From contig NC_030851.1 of NCBI RefSeq assembly GCF_000208745.1, forward strand, positions 32,825,833-32,889,832: a DNA stretch of 64,000 nucleotides, read 5' to 3'. Numbering within the stretch: the first letter of the stretch is position 1; every line of letters begins with the position of its first letter. The notes below the pieces were generated by a model. That model ran no database searches. It saw only the letters and a list, made by a program, of their open reading frames with translations, and was not told the origin of the DNA. Made by a program: the position numbers and the translations under genes. This document shows, piece after piece, positions 16,701 to 29,050 of the stretch. Origin of the DNA: Theobroma cacao (Eukaryota > Streptophyta > Magnoliopsida > Malvales > Malvaceae).

Positions 16701-19700
16701 ATCAGAAAATGCTGATGCTTTCTCCCAACCACCTCATTTTGTCGGGGTGTTCCAACACATGATAATTGATGTATGATTCCCTTTGCAGCAAAGAAATCCA
16801 AAAGGTTAAACTCAAGTCCATTATCTGATCTTATATACTTAATGGATGCATTGAACTGAATAAAAACCATGTTATAGAATGTAGGGATGATTTTTATTGC
16901 TTCAGACTTATTTTTCATCACAGGTATCAAAGTAAACCTTGTAAAATCATCCACAACAGTTAGAAAATAATGATGACCAGCAGGTATGGGGTAGAACAAG
17001 CCCCCAGATGTCAGCATGTAATAATTGAAAAGGGAAAGTTGTATTAGAATGATGCATTGGAAAAGGTAATCTCTTTTGTTTTGCCAAGGGACATGTTTCA
17101 CAAAGCAAATCACCTGTGCATGAGACATCAAAACATTTTTAATGAAATATGTTATTTTATTGGATGATGTGTGTCCTAACCTAAAATGCCGTAGATCAAA
17201 ATTCTTAGGCATTGACCTAAACACATTTACAGATGTTTTTAAAGAAAAGAAACAATCTTATTCATGCTCAACTGTCTTAGTTCTTGTTCATCCCCCTTGT
17301 TCTGCATGATGTCTAGTCCACTGATGACTTTAGCAGCCCCAATCACTATCCATGAAATGGGTCCTGTATCATGCAATGTGCATCAGTGAATGTCAAATGA
17401 TGCTTACCAGTCTTAGTAAGTGCACTAGATATCAAATTGTATTTGAAAGATGGGGCACATGACATCTTGCAGTGTGGGTAATACTAGATGAACAGTTCCT
17501 ATGTGTAAAACAGTGAACTTTGTTTTATTTGTTAATTGAACAAATACATTATGAGAAGATTTATATGAAGAGAAATGATTTAGGGTACAAGCTATATGAT
17601 CAGTAGCACCAGTATCCAATATCCAGGAATTATAATTGAAATTAAAATCATTTTCATTTTGTGTTTGGCTAACAAGAACATGAATGCAAAGACAATTTTG
17701 ATTGGAAAAAGTACCTCTGTGATGAATTGATTAGTGGGAGTTTGGTAGGCTGATTGCTTTTTGTGACATGATCATATGCACCAGTTGAAGTATGCTCACT
17801 GATAAGAGCTTTAAGCTTCTGAACTTTATCTTTTGAAAGACTAATTTGAGACAAAGAACTTGTAATGTTTTCCAGCAGCTCATTCTGATCAGAATGAGCT
17901 GCTGTCATGATGCTGTTGATGAAGAATTCCCTCTTCTTGCAGTAAACTTGCCCTTAGTGAACTTAAAATCTGCCTGGAAGCCAATTAGTCTGTAACATTT
18001 TTCCTTCAAATGTCCATTCTTCCCACAGTGTGTGCATACAATATCAGACTTGTTTCTTGGCTTGCCATCACATACAACAGCCATAGCAGATGATTCAATC
18101 AAAGGATGAGACTGCAAGTGCAGATTTTTCCAAGACTCTTCTCTAAGAATTAGATTGTAAGCCTCATCCAGTGAAGGAAAATGCTTCATCATGATAATCT
18201 GAGACTTCAAGGCAGAGTAGGTTTTGTTCAATCCATTTAAAAACCTAATAACATTATCTTTCTCATACTGATCAGTGAACTTTTGGAAACATTCCTGGTT
18301 ATATTTCCACATTTGCAATGTGGAAATGGTCTAAATAGTTTAAGTTCTTCCCACAGAGTAATAAGCTCAGTAAAATATTCATCCACTGACCTTGTGCCCT
18401 GTGAGATGCTGCAAAGAGAAAACTGAAGGTTACAAATCTTCACATCATCTAGCTGTGAAAACCTCCTCTTTAGTGTGTCCCAAATTTGTGAGGCTGTGTT
18501 CTTATAGAACACAGTAGAAGCTATTGGGGGCATGATTGACTCCAATAACCAGGCCACAATTAAATTGTTGCACCTGGTCCAAGCCATGTAAAGGTCATCA
18601 GAAACCCAAGGTTCTGGAATTTTACCATCAATGAAGCCTGTTTTATTGCAAATTGAGAGGGCCAAGGTGAAAGATCTGCTCCAAAAAGAATAGTTGCTGG
18701 AAGTTAATTTGGGGGTGATAATGACTGAACCATGGTAGTCCGAATGATGTAGGGAAAGATGAGGGTGGATTTTCGATCACTGACAGTGAGGATCGAGATC
18801 TTGAAGAGACTGCTGTCAAGATTTTGCTTCGATGGAAAGAAGAGGAAGACTCTGTCGGTTCTGAACTTGATTGCAAAACCTTAAAGCTAGGCTTTGATAC
18901 CGTGTAAATTTGCAAGAAAAGGAATATGTAAACTTATACAGAGTGAGGAATCGAGAATCTTCCTCATTCCAACTCAATTCAGCAATAAAAATACAGCTTA
19001 TATACTTAACTCGAAAGTGCAGGAACTAACCAACTCTATAACAGACTCCAGGGGCAAAACTGTCCTAAAAATTTGTACAGTAAACAGCACAGTGACTACA
19101 GTAAAATGACAGTAAATAAATAAGCCTATGGTAAATCAGTAACTAACTTAACTTACCAAATAAATTTACCCTTAATAAATGGAGAGTGCAAGTAGATCAA
19201 TCTCTTCGCCATTTTAAGACCAACCCAAAATGAGAATTGCAACTATGGCAGAGCCCTGCACTCTGTTCTCTAGTGACTACTCTAGTAAAAAGGCTAAAGG
19301 CCCTATCAAGGATTCAAACAAAGATTGCAGGCCTTGCAAAATTTAGATGAACTAGAAATAAGTGTTACCTTGGAAGGAAGAATCTTCCATGTACCTCTGC
19401 AATGAAACAGAACTATCATTAAATGAACAGTACTGTAGACCATGGTAGAAAAGAATGCAGTTTCAGACATGTTATGGCCAATTCATTCAGTAGTGAGGTA
19501 CTTTTTGCCTTCTAATTACTGAAAAAATAAGCACAATATTGAGAAATAGTTTGAAAGCAATACCACAATTTGAGATTTGAGATCAATTTCCTCAGATACT
19601 GTTGGTTGTTTGGCAGCTACATCATTTGAGTTAAAAAAAATGTGTTATGAATTCAGTTTGCAGATACCTCTATATATATTTAAGGCAACAAATCTACCTT

Positions 19701-21920
19701 GTTCAGCAGCAGAGCGGCAATCAGTCAATAAGGATGTGAAACTGGGAGGCAAGGCTGGAAAAATCCCTTCACAATTGTGATTAAGCATGGCATCTTGATC
19801 AAATGACTGCTGTTCAATTTCATAGCTCAAACTTGGATCCATCTGTGGAGTGTAAGAATTGCCAGCAGTCATATCACTCAACTCCTGACAAACTCTGCAA
19901 ACATTGGAGTCAAGTCAGTATCTCTTTGTTATCCTTAAAAGATTCTTCCTAATGTTTCCAGTAATTTATCTTCAGATCCTTCCAAAAAATATATTAAGAT
20001 TTTCTGCAAAAAACAAACAGGTAAGAGAATATCTTTTCAATTGTCATCTTTACCTAGAAGGAAGTCCGTTACTAGATATGAACTCTGTTTGTGTTGAAAA
20101 GTCAGATCCAAAATCTCTTTGTAAAGGCTCAATTTCATCCCCAACCCTCAAGGTCTCCTGAAAGAGAAACAAAACAAGCCACTATCATTCCAAGTATAAA
20201 AAAATAGATTTCTAGCAGTAGAGTACAGTTATTAGTTTGACAAAGCTACACAATGTTATAAGAAGTAAATAATTCATGTAGTTTTATGTCTACCCTCAGA
20301 GTATTCATAAATGATTCTACTTCACGAAGTGTAGAAAATCGCAATGCAAACTTCTGGATCTGCAAAAATAGAAAAGGACCTTAAGTTTGCAGCAATAAAG
20401 GAAAATGCTAAACTTGTTTAGGTCTGCCTTTAAAAGGCAAAGGAACAATTTATAATGCCTAGATATCATGAGCATACATAGCAAGAATGTATTGTTAAGC
20501 TGATGTATTCATCATCTCGAAGAGACCACGGTTTCCTATTCTAAGCTCTCTTTGGCGGATGTTATCTTCATTAAGTGGCTGTAGAAATAAGAAGGAAGGA
20601 AAATTTGCACAACTTTTTCTCATACATCATTATTTAATGAAGTTCGCATACTTTGTAAGCTCACTTTGGTAACACCTTTCCTAATTTTCTCCTATGAAGT
20701 CAAGCATGTTAAGGGTAACATGAAAATTTGCAAGCAAACAAGGGATGATGTGATGACTGATGACTGTTTTATGAAAAAAAAAAAAAATACAGAACAACAG
20801 GCAAAAAATATGAATATACCTTGCCGTTTTTGACTTATCTTAGACCATGAAATGCAAAAATATGTCCTTGTAACACATAAAGTCAGTAGTGGCTTACCTC
20901 ATAGGCAGAGTCTTTGTAGCTTACAAACACAGATCTGCTACCTCTAGCAGGAAATTCAGGGATGCATTGAACCTGAGGCCAGGAGAAATGCAGCTTGGAA
21001 ATATAGTGCTCTTCCTGCACCATGTAACAGAATCTGATTTCCTTGTAATGGTAGAAGGCAAATCACAGTAAGTAAGAGCATGAGCGTAAGGCCATAAACG
21101 CAATCCGCCAACAGATTAACAACTAAAATGCAACTTGAACTAATATATTCAGATCAAGTTAAGTTAAATACAAGCGGAAACTAAACTTTGATAGACTTTC
21201 ATCTACATACGTTCCTTATAAATTAAAATGAGAAAATTGAAAACGAAAATAAAAAGAATCCAAATATAAAAAATGTATAAGACAAGATTCTTGAAACTCA
21301 GCGAAATAAATCCAAGTAAATAAAGTGAAAGACGCTCACGTGGAGACATAAATTCAAATTTTAGAGAGAAAAAACAAATGGATCTAAAGCAACTATTATG
21401 CTGGCTATTCCCATGAGAAAAAGATTTGTTCCTTAAGCAATCAACAATCAACGCTTCTCCGAACCTGAATTCATTCGCATGTTCTAAACACTAAATTTGC
21501 TACTGAGAAAATGGATTACGTTCAACCAAACAGAACTCATTAACGCTTACAAGATTTGATAATAAATCAAGTTAAAGCTTGCGAGATTCTAAAACAATCG
21601 AAATTATGATCTAAAAGAATCAATGATGAACAACTCACAAGGATCTTCTCGCTTAAACAAACGACGAGGATCGTTTCGGAGCCGGAGAGATCACTGATGA
21701 TCTGTAGAGAAGCGGCTGGGAAAGAAGTGGCGATCCAGTTGCCTTCAGGCGCGCGAAATCGTCGGTTCTTAGGGAGAGGTACGAGAGAGGGACACGTGGA
21801 AGGGAGAGATGGATAGTTCATGAAGCGAGCGAAAAGAACTTGCCATTGGTCTTTAATGGTGTTTACTGGCTTATCGTTCTCTTGGCGATTGGTTTCTACG
21901 ACTACCACAGATCCCGCCAT
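13743..21920 (-). CDS. PHS1: POOR HOMOLOGOUS SYNAPSIS 1 (meiotic pairing), with copia in last intron
   Basis: Eight exons: 21920-21639, 21014-20898, 20359-20294, 20157-20054, 19894-19698, 19616-19564, 19396-19369 and 13801-13743. All junctions are GT-AG, phases agree, and the sum is 906 nt (301 aa). PHS1 controls meiotic chromosome pairing and recombination in plants and is thought to influence RAD50 localisation. Recognised blocks are the N-terminus [29 protein letters not shown] and the [15 protein letters not shown] segment. ATG at 21918-21920 is preferred, but an in-frame ATG lies 9 nt upstream. The last exon encodes the final 19 residues ([19 protein letters not shown]) and lies about 5.6 kb from exon 7, because a whole Ty1/copia element sits in intron 7 in the same orientation. 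If intron 7 is not removed, a stop (TAG) follows five codons after the exon 7 splice site. The exon 8 call rests on phase, splice site and composition rather than on a homology search. Confidence 0.88.
14039..14043. repeat. Target-site duplication AATGG, left copy
   Basis: AATGG immediately before the LTR. The identical five bases are at 19178-19182 immediately after the other LTR. Five bases is the usual copia duplication size, which fixes the element ends. Confidence 0.92.
14044..14325 (-). repeat. 3' LTR of the PHS1-intron copia element
   Basis: Aligns with 18903-19177 over its whole length. In plus orientation both begin TGTAAATTT and end CCTTAATA. In element orientation the termini are TA...CA, one base from the usual TG...CA. 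Length 282 nt against 275 nt for the partner. Confidence 0.9.
14326..14335 (-). other. Polypurine tract of the copia element
   Basis: The minus strand reads TTAAGGGGAG directly before the 3' LTR, the place and composition expected for the plus-strand DNA primer. Confidence 0.75.
18891..18902 (-). other. Primer binding site of the copia element
   Basis: Directly inside the 5' LTR the minus strand reads CGGTATCAAAGC. This is close to TGGTATCAGAGC, the common plant retroelement site complementary to the 3' end of initiator tRNA-Met, with two differences. Confidence 0.8.
18903..19177 (-). repeat. 5' LTR of the PHS1-intron copia element
   Basis: Pairs with 14044-14325. It lies in sense orientation to PHS1 transcription, about 190 nt downstream of exon 7, so any polyadenylation signal it carries would be met before exon 8. 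Confidence 0.9.
19178..19182. repeat. Target-site duplication AATGG, right copy
   Basis: Perfect match to 14039-14043 at the other end of the element. Confidence 0.92.
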
Positions 21921-22269
21921 TTTTTTCACATTTTAAATTCTTTGATTTATTGAATAGCGGTTTGAAAATGGGGGTAGAGAAAAATAAGATATTTATAGGC
22001 GTTTCCTGCTCAATCCACGTGGAGCGGGTCGGTTATAGACCAGATCCAAAATAGCAAATGTATAAAAAATGTAGAAAATTAATACAGTTTCTGATCGTAG
22101 TGTCATTCGTATTCATACCACAAACGTTACAATGTTCTCTTTTGTAAAGTGCACAAACTTCAATCTGAAATTTCAGACGCCTTCCGAAAATAGGATTTTC
22201 TCTTAAACTATTCAAAATCAATTTCGTTGAATTTATCATTGTTTCTATACTCAAAATAAAACATTACCA
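21921..22269. other. PHS1 promoter side
   Basis: Upstream of the minus-strand PHS1 start. No coding exon seen. The LINE remnant begins near its right edge. Confidence 0.45.
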
Positions 22270-25015
22270 TGTTTTTTTTCTTAATGGAGAAACTATAATA
22301 TTAAGTTGAAATCATCTTAAGAAAACGTATTTCAATCATATCATACAATAATAAGATTTTAACTCCTGCTAACATAAGAAACATCTTAAGAGAATTTCGA
22401 ATTGACTAAGAAATTAGCAATCATATTGGCTTCATGATATATGTGGGTAACTTTGACCTTTTATTGTCTCTGTAACAAATCCTGAATTGTTGTGAGTAAG
22501 TTCATATCAACACAGGAAAGAACAATAAACATTGAAATAGCATTTACAACCATCTTGTTATCCGCTTGAAGCCAAAGTTTACAAATCCTTGACTCCCAAG
22601 CCAATCTCAACTCATAAAAAACTCCCTATTGTTCCGTTCTATAAGAAAAACATGAACCCAAATTTACTACAAATCCATTTATTTAGAAACCTTCATGACT
22701 TTGAATAACCCCACCAGTAGTGGCTTTACGGATTGAGTGTCGGAAAGCCCATCCGTGTTTAGAGTTACCCATCCAAAAAGGGGAGTTTGCCAACCAACAA
22801 GTGTCTTTTTCTTATGTACCAGAGATATAGTTATACTATCCAACTTAGTAAAAGAGATGTGTTGAAATCAACATACTTTGAATCAAATGCAAAGGATTCA
22901 CCACAAAAACAACTTTAACTTGAAAAATAAAAACATTGCACCACTTCCACATAAGCCAGCAAGCAATGCCAAAGATGATGACCCACGGACAATCAAACAT
23001 CTTCACATTATTGTCATTTAAATTTGTAAACAACCAATCTGTAAATCGCAATATAAAAAAGTGCCTTATATCTCTAGAAGGAACAAGTTGAGACCACACC
23101 ACCATTGCCACAGAACAATCCCTTAAAACATAAGGGATTGATTCAATTTCTAACCCACACTGCACACATTTGAGATCCTTTATTAACTGTCAGCTCTGTC
23201 TCTCTACATTAATTAATAATTTCCCATGCAAACATTGCAACAAAAATGTCTTAATTTGATCGGTACCTTGCCATTTTCAAACACAACTCCATAACCCACT
23301 AACTTGATAAGAACTCATTGAAGGAGCATGACATAAAAAATTATAGGTAGATGATATGGTAAAAATACTAAATGGAGATAACACCCAATATGGCATATCA
23401 GGTTTAGGCAATAATGAAGGTGAGAAAGAATTTACCACTTTTGAGACCAATTCCTCAAACAAATACTCTACCAGTCGTGCTTAGTTCCATTCACCATTTT
23501 GTAGAACATAATCACGAACAATTTTTGTCTCCAACTATAATTGTTCTACTCTAGACCTTAATGCGATCAACAAAGTGTCTCCCAACTAGATATCCTTCCA
23601 TAATTTTATTGAAATTCCATCACCTAATGCCCATGTAGTGTTAGAATTAAATGCTTACCACAATCTGCTTATAGAACTCCATAAATTAGAAGCCTTAACT
23701 TTATAAAGAGACACTAAATGCCAAGATAAATGACAATTATATTTTCCTATTAGCAATTGTACCTAGAGAGATTCTTTTCTTGTCATCAATTGCCAAAGTA
23801 TTTAACAAAGAAAAGCATAATTCATCTACTTCAAATGTTTAATGCCCAAACCTCCTTCCTCTTTTTGCTTACACAAGTCATTCTAATTAAATGTACCTTG
23901 GATTTACTGCCATTTATACCCCACAAAAAGCATCTACATAGCTTTTCAATTTTTTTACAAACTCCTAATGGAATAAAAATAGTTTGTATAACATAAGTGA
24001 GAATAGCAATAAGCCAAACTTCTTGCAAATAAAAGTATTTATGCTTTCCACATAGTAAGTTTGTTCTTCACTCTATCAATTGAACAGGAAAAAGTGTTAT
24101 TACCTTTTCGACCACTACATAACAAAGCCCCCAAGGTATTTACCTAAATCACTCAAGTAATAGAAGTTCAAACAATTCTGCAAACTGTTTACACAAGCAA
24201 TGCTCATATTTTTAGAACAATAAAAAAGTGATTTATCCACACTCACTTTTTGTCTAGAACATGCACAAAAGTCTGCTAAAACCCCTTAAATAACCTTTAT
24301 TTAGTCAATAAAAGCTTTGGCAAATAATAGCAAGTCATTTGCAAAAAAAGTAAGTTAAAGGTGGACATCTGGGGCTTAGTTTAACCAGCTTCCACAAACC
24401 CTATGCAATAACTACATTAATCCCTTGTGCAAGTCATTCCATACAAAGTACAAATAAACATGGAGACAACAGATCACCTTGATGTAGCCCTCGTGAAGAT
24501 GTAAAAGCAAATGAATGAGAACCATTCCATAATAGTTTAGTATTGCTACCTCTCCAACTACGTACCAATAAGTCCACAACTTTATTTGGAATTTTGGCAT
24601 CTAACAAAGTATCATATAGGAAATCCCAACTTGCACTATCATATGCTTTTTCTAGATCAATTTTAAGCATCATCAAACCTGTTTTACCCTGCTTCTTTTA
24701 AAATAAGTACATTATTTCCTGAGCAATAATAATATTGTCAGCGATCTGCCTACTTGGAATGAAACCAGCTTGTGTACTTGCCATTAATGAACCCATCATA
24801 GGTTTCGATCTGTTGGTGATAACTTTCATTAACACATTGAAAACGACAGATAATAAATTGATCAGACAGAATTGGGAAATGAATTTTGGAATAGTTATTT
24901 TCAAAATTAAAACAATAAGAGAACTACACAAACTTTCACCAAATTCACCCCACTCAAACACATTAGGCACATAATCAATCAAACTCTGACCTACTACAGC
25001 CCATTGAGAATGAAG
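22270..25015 (-). mobile_element. Decayed LINE (L1-type non-LTR retrotransposon), minus strand
   Basis: Broken reverse-transcriptase polyprotein. Recognisable blocks, in element order: LLSVVFNVLMKVITNR and TQAGFIPSRQIADNIIIAQE (about 24980-24700), LKIDLEKAYDSASWDFLYD and SSRGLHQGDLLSPCLFVL (24676-24434), the catalytic box near 24318-24329, a zinc-binding reverse-transcriptase-associated segment (23460-22845, with CGLEIESIPYVLRDC) and an RNase H-like tail (about 22780-22330, with IRKATTGGVIQ). Multiple stops and frameshifts make it inactive. The catalytic box reads FAND where active elements have FADD. The 5' end (endonuclease domain) is missing. Ends are approximate and no target duplication was found. 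Confidence 0.82.
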
Positions 25016-25029
25016 GAAATCTTCATTCT

Positions 25030-25656
25030 AGCAACCAAGGCACCATTTAAATGCCATGAGGTAAGTTACATCGAAGCTTCTTTCTTTGAGGAACCAGTAA
25101 AGGAAGGTGAAACTATCACAGCTAGGCATATAAGTGTTCTACTTCCACGATGGGAAGAATACACCCAAAAAGAGGAATAAAACATATCAAAGAAGAAGAA
25201 GTGAGGAAAGAAAAGACATTTCGAAATAAAGAAGGAAAACTCCACTGTAATAAGCTTCTATGCTCGTGAAGACCGGAATATGCCTTACTATTTATGATGG
25301 GGCGCGAGGTCTAGGGAAACTTCTTCTCTTAACCCATATCACATGAACCACTTGATATACCACCGTCTTGCCTTCAAGTAGAAAGGGAACTTGAAAAATC
25401 GCTTATAGCAGAATAACTTCAATAACAACCAAAGCCACAAGGTAACGAGTTAGAAGAACTTAACCTAGTTAAAGAAAGAGAGACTCCTAAACCATTCTTC
25501 ATAAGTAAGAGCTTTTCGGAGGAACATCAGTGGCTAAGTTTAGTTCAAAGTGGGAAGACCATACATTGTTCATATGGTGAACAATAGTGGATATTGCATG
25601 CTAGTGAATCCAACAGCAGTAATCAATTTTCAATACATCAAGAAGTATCACGTATG
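25030..25656 (+). mobile_element. Ty3/gypsy polyprotein remnant (integrase C-terminal region)
   Basis: The stretch at about 25540-25656 reads GRPYIVHMVNNSGYCMLVNP followed by INFQYIKKYH and a stop. This resembles the end of plant Ty3/gypsy polyproteins (KWEGPYVV...GYY.LV...INxxYLKKYY). Upstream, around 25060-25170, is a frame with EASFFEEPVKEGETITARH and LLPRWEEY, which fits the region before it. Several stops separate the blocks. No LTR is visible beside it. Orientation is opposite to the neighbouring LINE and mobile-domain pseudogene. Confidence 0.55.
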
Positions 25657-26250
25657 ACAATATTATCCACTATCTATCTTTTTTTTATGAATGATTTCTT
25701 AGAATCAACTTTCGCCAAGTGCCTCGTATTTATTTTACTTTGAATGCATTATTAGCAGCAGCTTTATCGCTTTCATTTTAGCTGTCTTATGATATGTTAA
25801 AGTAAATTTATTTTCAGCTACAAGCTTTATCACTCTTATTTTGACTGTGATACTATTGTTTCACTTGGTCAAAAGTTTTATGTTTGAAATTTTTACCATA
25901 TGATTCATATTTTAGCCACAAGCTTTAATGTTCATAATCTCGCTTTATGTTATTGGTTGCAAGCTTTATTGCTCACTTCTTGGCCATAGTTTACTATTCA
26001 CAAAAAGGCCGCAGCTTTAAACGCTTATGTAATATGTCATTTTCCTTCCTATTAGGTTGAGGATTATTCTCCCTAATATGAAGTTGAGAATCCATTTTGG
26101 CCGCACACAGTAATACTTGTGAAACACTCATATGTTCGCAAAGAATGAAATACGAAACCAAGCAGCTCAATAAAATCACGAAGAAAGCAAAGTAAATGTT
26201 CACTTTGGAGAACAAGTTTACAATATCAAAAAAAGAAAAACAAGGAAAAG

Positions 26251-29050
26251 CTAGTTAAGTATGAAATTCAGAGGGTAGGAGGATTTATCATTCTCAAAAT
26301 TGGAGAGGCTGTCTAATCTTCTTTGCAACTCCATCTTCCTTGCATCAAGCTTTGTTATCTCAGCCTCTATGTTAGGTTTGTCAACCTTTGTCATAATGTA
26401 TCCTTTGGCCTTAGCCATGCAAGCATCAAGGCATTTAATGTGACAACAAGAAAGGAGAACATCTTCCATAAGACCCACCATTTTCTGTAATTCTTCGAGA
26501 GAAATGTTTACCCATGTGGAGGAAGCAATCTCTAAACTAGTACCCAAGCTATCCATGATGCCTTTATTCAAGAATTTGTGTTTAAAATACCAAAATTCAC
26601 CCTCTACTTTATAGACATGCTTTAATAGCTGCAAGTGTTGTGGCATGACTGGAATGCCATGAAAGTCTTCCAAATAAGTGTTAGAAACCTCATTTCTACA
26701 TTCTACCGCTAAAGAAAAAAAAGGATGGCATACAGTAAGCAGTAAAAAGAAAGCATAACAATATTTAAATAAATCATATTTAAATTATTCTAAATACCTC
26801 TAAGAGAAGAGGAAGAATTATGAGTAGAATCCGGAACACACCCAGAAGAAAAAGCATTGCAAGTAGTGTTCAGAACACCCTTAGGAGAAGAAGCATCGCG
26901 ACTAACATTTGAAATACCCTCAAAAAAAGAAATGTTGCAAATAGCACCAAGAGTAGCATCGATTCCAAAGTTGTTCTGAATACTGCAAGTAACTCTAAAG
27001 GTTCCCCTAGCAATGATATTTGCATTGTTATGTTGAAATATTCCAAAGCCAAACCCAAGAGCACGCTGATCATTTTGGTTAATGGCATTCACATCATCAC
27101 CACCAACTCTAATAGCAACATCCATATCGTGATCACTAATTCAGTAGCAGCATCCACATCATCACCACCAACTCTAGTAGCAGCATCCATATCATTATCA
27201 CTAACTCTTATAATGTCATTCACCTCATCTCCATCAACACTTTGTATAGTAAAAGGTAGAAAATCGATCATATCTATCAGACCTCCTTGTATAACATTAC
27301 CATCTACTTCTCCTCCTAGACTTAGATGTTCATATTTGGGAAACCTCTTCTCAATTGACTCATCACTGGTCACATGATTCTTTTTCACTTTCAAACTCTA
27401 AGATACCTTGTCCTTCCACTTCTACATTTGGAATTGACTCATCCTAAAAAAGAAAGAAGAGTTCAAATATCTACGTGACAATGAAATGAAAAAGGAAATA
27501 AAGAAGAGCAAGAAACAAACTTACCTGATAAGGGGTTTTGTTCCTCTTAGAGTGAATCAAACGAAGTGACACGTTATTATTACTAATGGAAGGAACATGC
27601 AATTGCACCTTAGGATCATGTATGACAAATAAAGTCCATTCTTGAAAACAATCTCCTTAGTAAGCATACCAACCAACGGTATAGGCACCTATTCTGTTAA
27701 AGGTTGGGACAACACAGTTTTTGAATTTATCCATAGTACAATTGAGCATACCAATAAGGAATACGAAAGTGCAAGAGGAGAAGTTTTCAAGAAAAATGGG
27801 TCTAAGTGGAGTTGGCTAATCATATCCAAATTGGCATGCCACTCTGTGAAGAGAATATACTTCGATAGACAATGAATCCATATCAGCGCCTGAACTAGTC
27901 GTCTCAATCATGGAAGGTAGTTGGAAAGAATGAATCCACACTAAGAAGTTCAATTCGCGTGGGCTCAATTTTCAAGACTCAAATGGTCGTCTATCATAAT
28001 AAATAATTGGATCACCAAAACCATGGTTTGATATCACATAAGGCCTTGTGGTAAATTGATCTACCTCATCCAACACCTTAAGAATGTTGTCCCTGGAAAT
28101 CTGTTCATGCCATACCCAAGCTCTATAATTGTCTCTTAAAGTTGTATTTGTAGAAGAAAACACAAAAGGCTGATACACGTTAAAAGTGGGGGCACAACTA
28201 TGGAATCTCTCCCATAAACACATATGAATAAAAGATACATCCACATAAGTCAAGACTCTTTAGCGACCAACTAATTTAGCAGTCTTAGAATGATATAAGT
28301 CTAACCTCCTATATAGGGATCCTAGATATAATTGAGCAAGAGGAAAGCTCAAACCTTTAGCAATTTTGATTGCATAAGGAATAACTGAAGAAAAGATTCA
28401 ATTATTTAGACAACCTAGAAAGACATACTAAGCCAACCACATGATCAACAAAGCTAGTAACTTATGAATGTGATCTGGATACTTTTGAGGACTACTTTCA
28501 CCTTTAATGTTGAACTTCTTATAAAAGAATCCAACCCAGTTAGAGAAGCGTGCCACTTTGGAAGCCTTAACTTGGCTCTTAAATAAGTTGATAAAGAACT
28601 CCTTGACTTTTTCTTCTTTTTTAGAAAGTATAGTGAAAAAATGGTCAGCTCTACCAACACAAGGAATTTTCAAAAGAATGCGTACATCTTCGATAGTGAA
28701 AGTAAACTCTCCCCAAGCAGTAACTATGGTATGTGAAAAGGTACTCCACCACTCAAGATTAGTGTGCTATACTTCAATTATGGATTCCCTACGAATGTGA
28801 AGTTTTATGGTGACTCTTACAGTGTCAAGGACTCCAGCATTGTTGAAAGCAATCACATAAGTGGAATTCTTCAAGACTTTCTCCACCCATTCATCCCAAC
28901 CTTGGACCTATAATGAATTAGATCCAAATTTAGTGACTAAAAGAGGAAATTCACCACGTTCAAATATGAACTTTGGTATTGACACTCTTGGGATGGAACA
29001 CCTTCTATCTAGAGAGCCTTCGTTACAAAGACGATCTCAATGATAGCCAG
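26251..29050 (-). pseudogene. Plant mobile domain (PMD, aminotransferase-like) protein remnant
   Basis: Minus-strand pieces read in order: GWDEWVEKVLKN with VIAFNNAGVLDTVRVT (about 28970-28800), WWSTFSHTIVTAWGEFTFTIED (about 28760-28690), RADHFFTILSKKEEKVKEFF and FSNWVGFFYKK (28673-28430), TYVDVSFIHMCLWERF with NYRAWVWHEQISRDNIL (28253-27972), then an acidic repeat-bearing part (27394-26790) and a C-terminal charged helix-rich segment (26673-26251, ending PLNFILN). This layout is that of the plant mobile domain family, which occurs in Mutator- and gypsy-derived elements and in MAIL1/MAIN genes. In-frame stops are visible within the domain, for example in the codons read as IIEV-stop-HTNLEWW and VGR-stop-RVLTY. 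I call it a pseudogene of transposon origin. Exact exon limits are uncertain. Confidence 0.68.
27091..27215. repeat. 65-bp tandem duplication inside the PMD pseudogene
   Basis: The phrase acatcatcaccaccaactct starts at 27091 and again at 27156, followed by closely similar sequence (aatagcaacatccatatc versus agtagcagcatccatatc). The 65-bp period is not a multiple of three, so the two copies lie in different frames and the coding frame is shifted. Confidence 0.75.

Larger units (their letters stand above)
14044..19177 (-). mobile_element. Ty1/copia LTR retrotransposon nested in PHS1 intron 7
   Basis: Full-length but decayed copia element, read on the minus strand. Order of parts: 5' LTR 18903-19177, primer site, gag (about 17905-18740, with zinc knuckle [14 protein letters not shown] near 18000-18040), protease (DTGATDHI near 17600), integrase (about 16565-17224, with [13 protein letters not shown] and [10 protein letters not shown]), reverse transcriptase (about 15001-15955, with [15 protein letters not shown] and the YVDD box at 15237-15248), RNase H (about 14369-14990, with [13 protein letters not shown]), polypurine tract and 3' LTR 14044-14325. 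The protease-integrase-RT order is that of Ty1/copia. Frameshifts and stops break the polyprotein into many pieces, so it is not autonomous. The two LTRs differ at many positions and by several indels, so the insertion is old. Confidence 0.95.
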
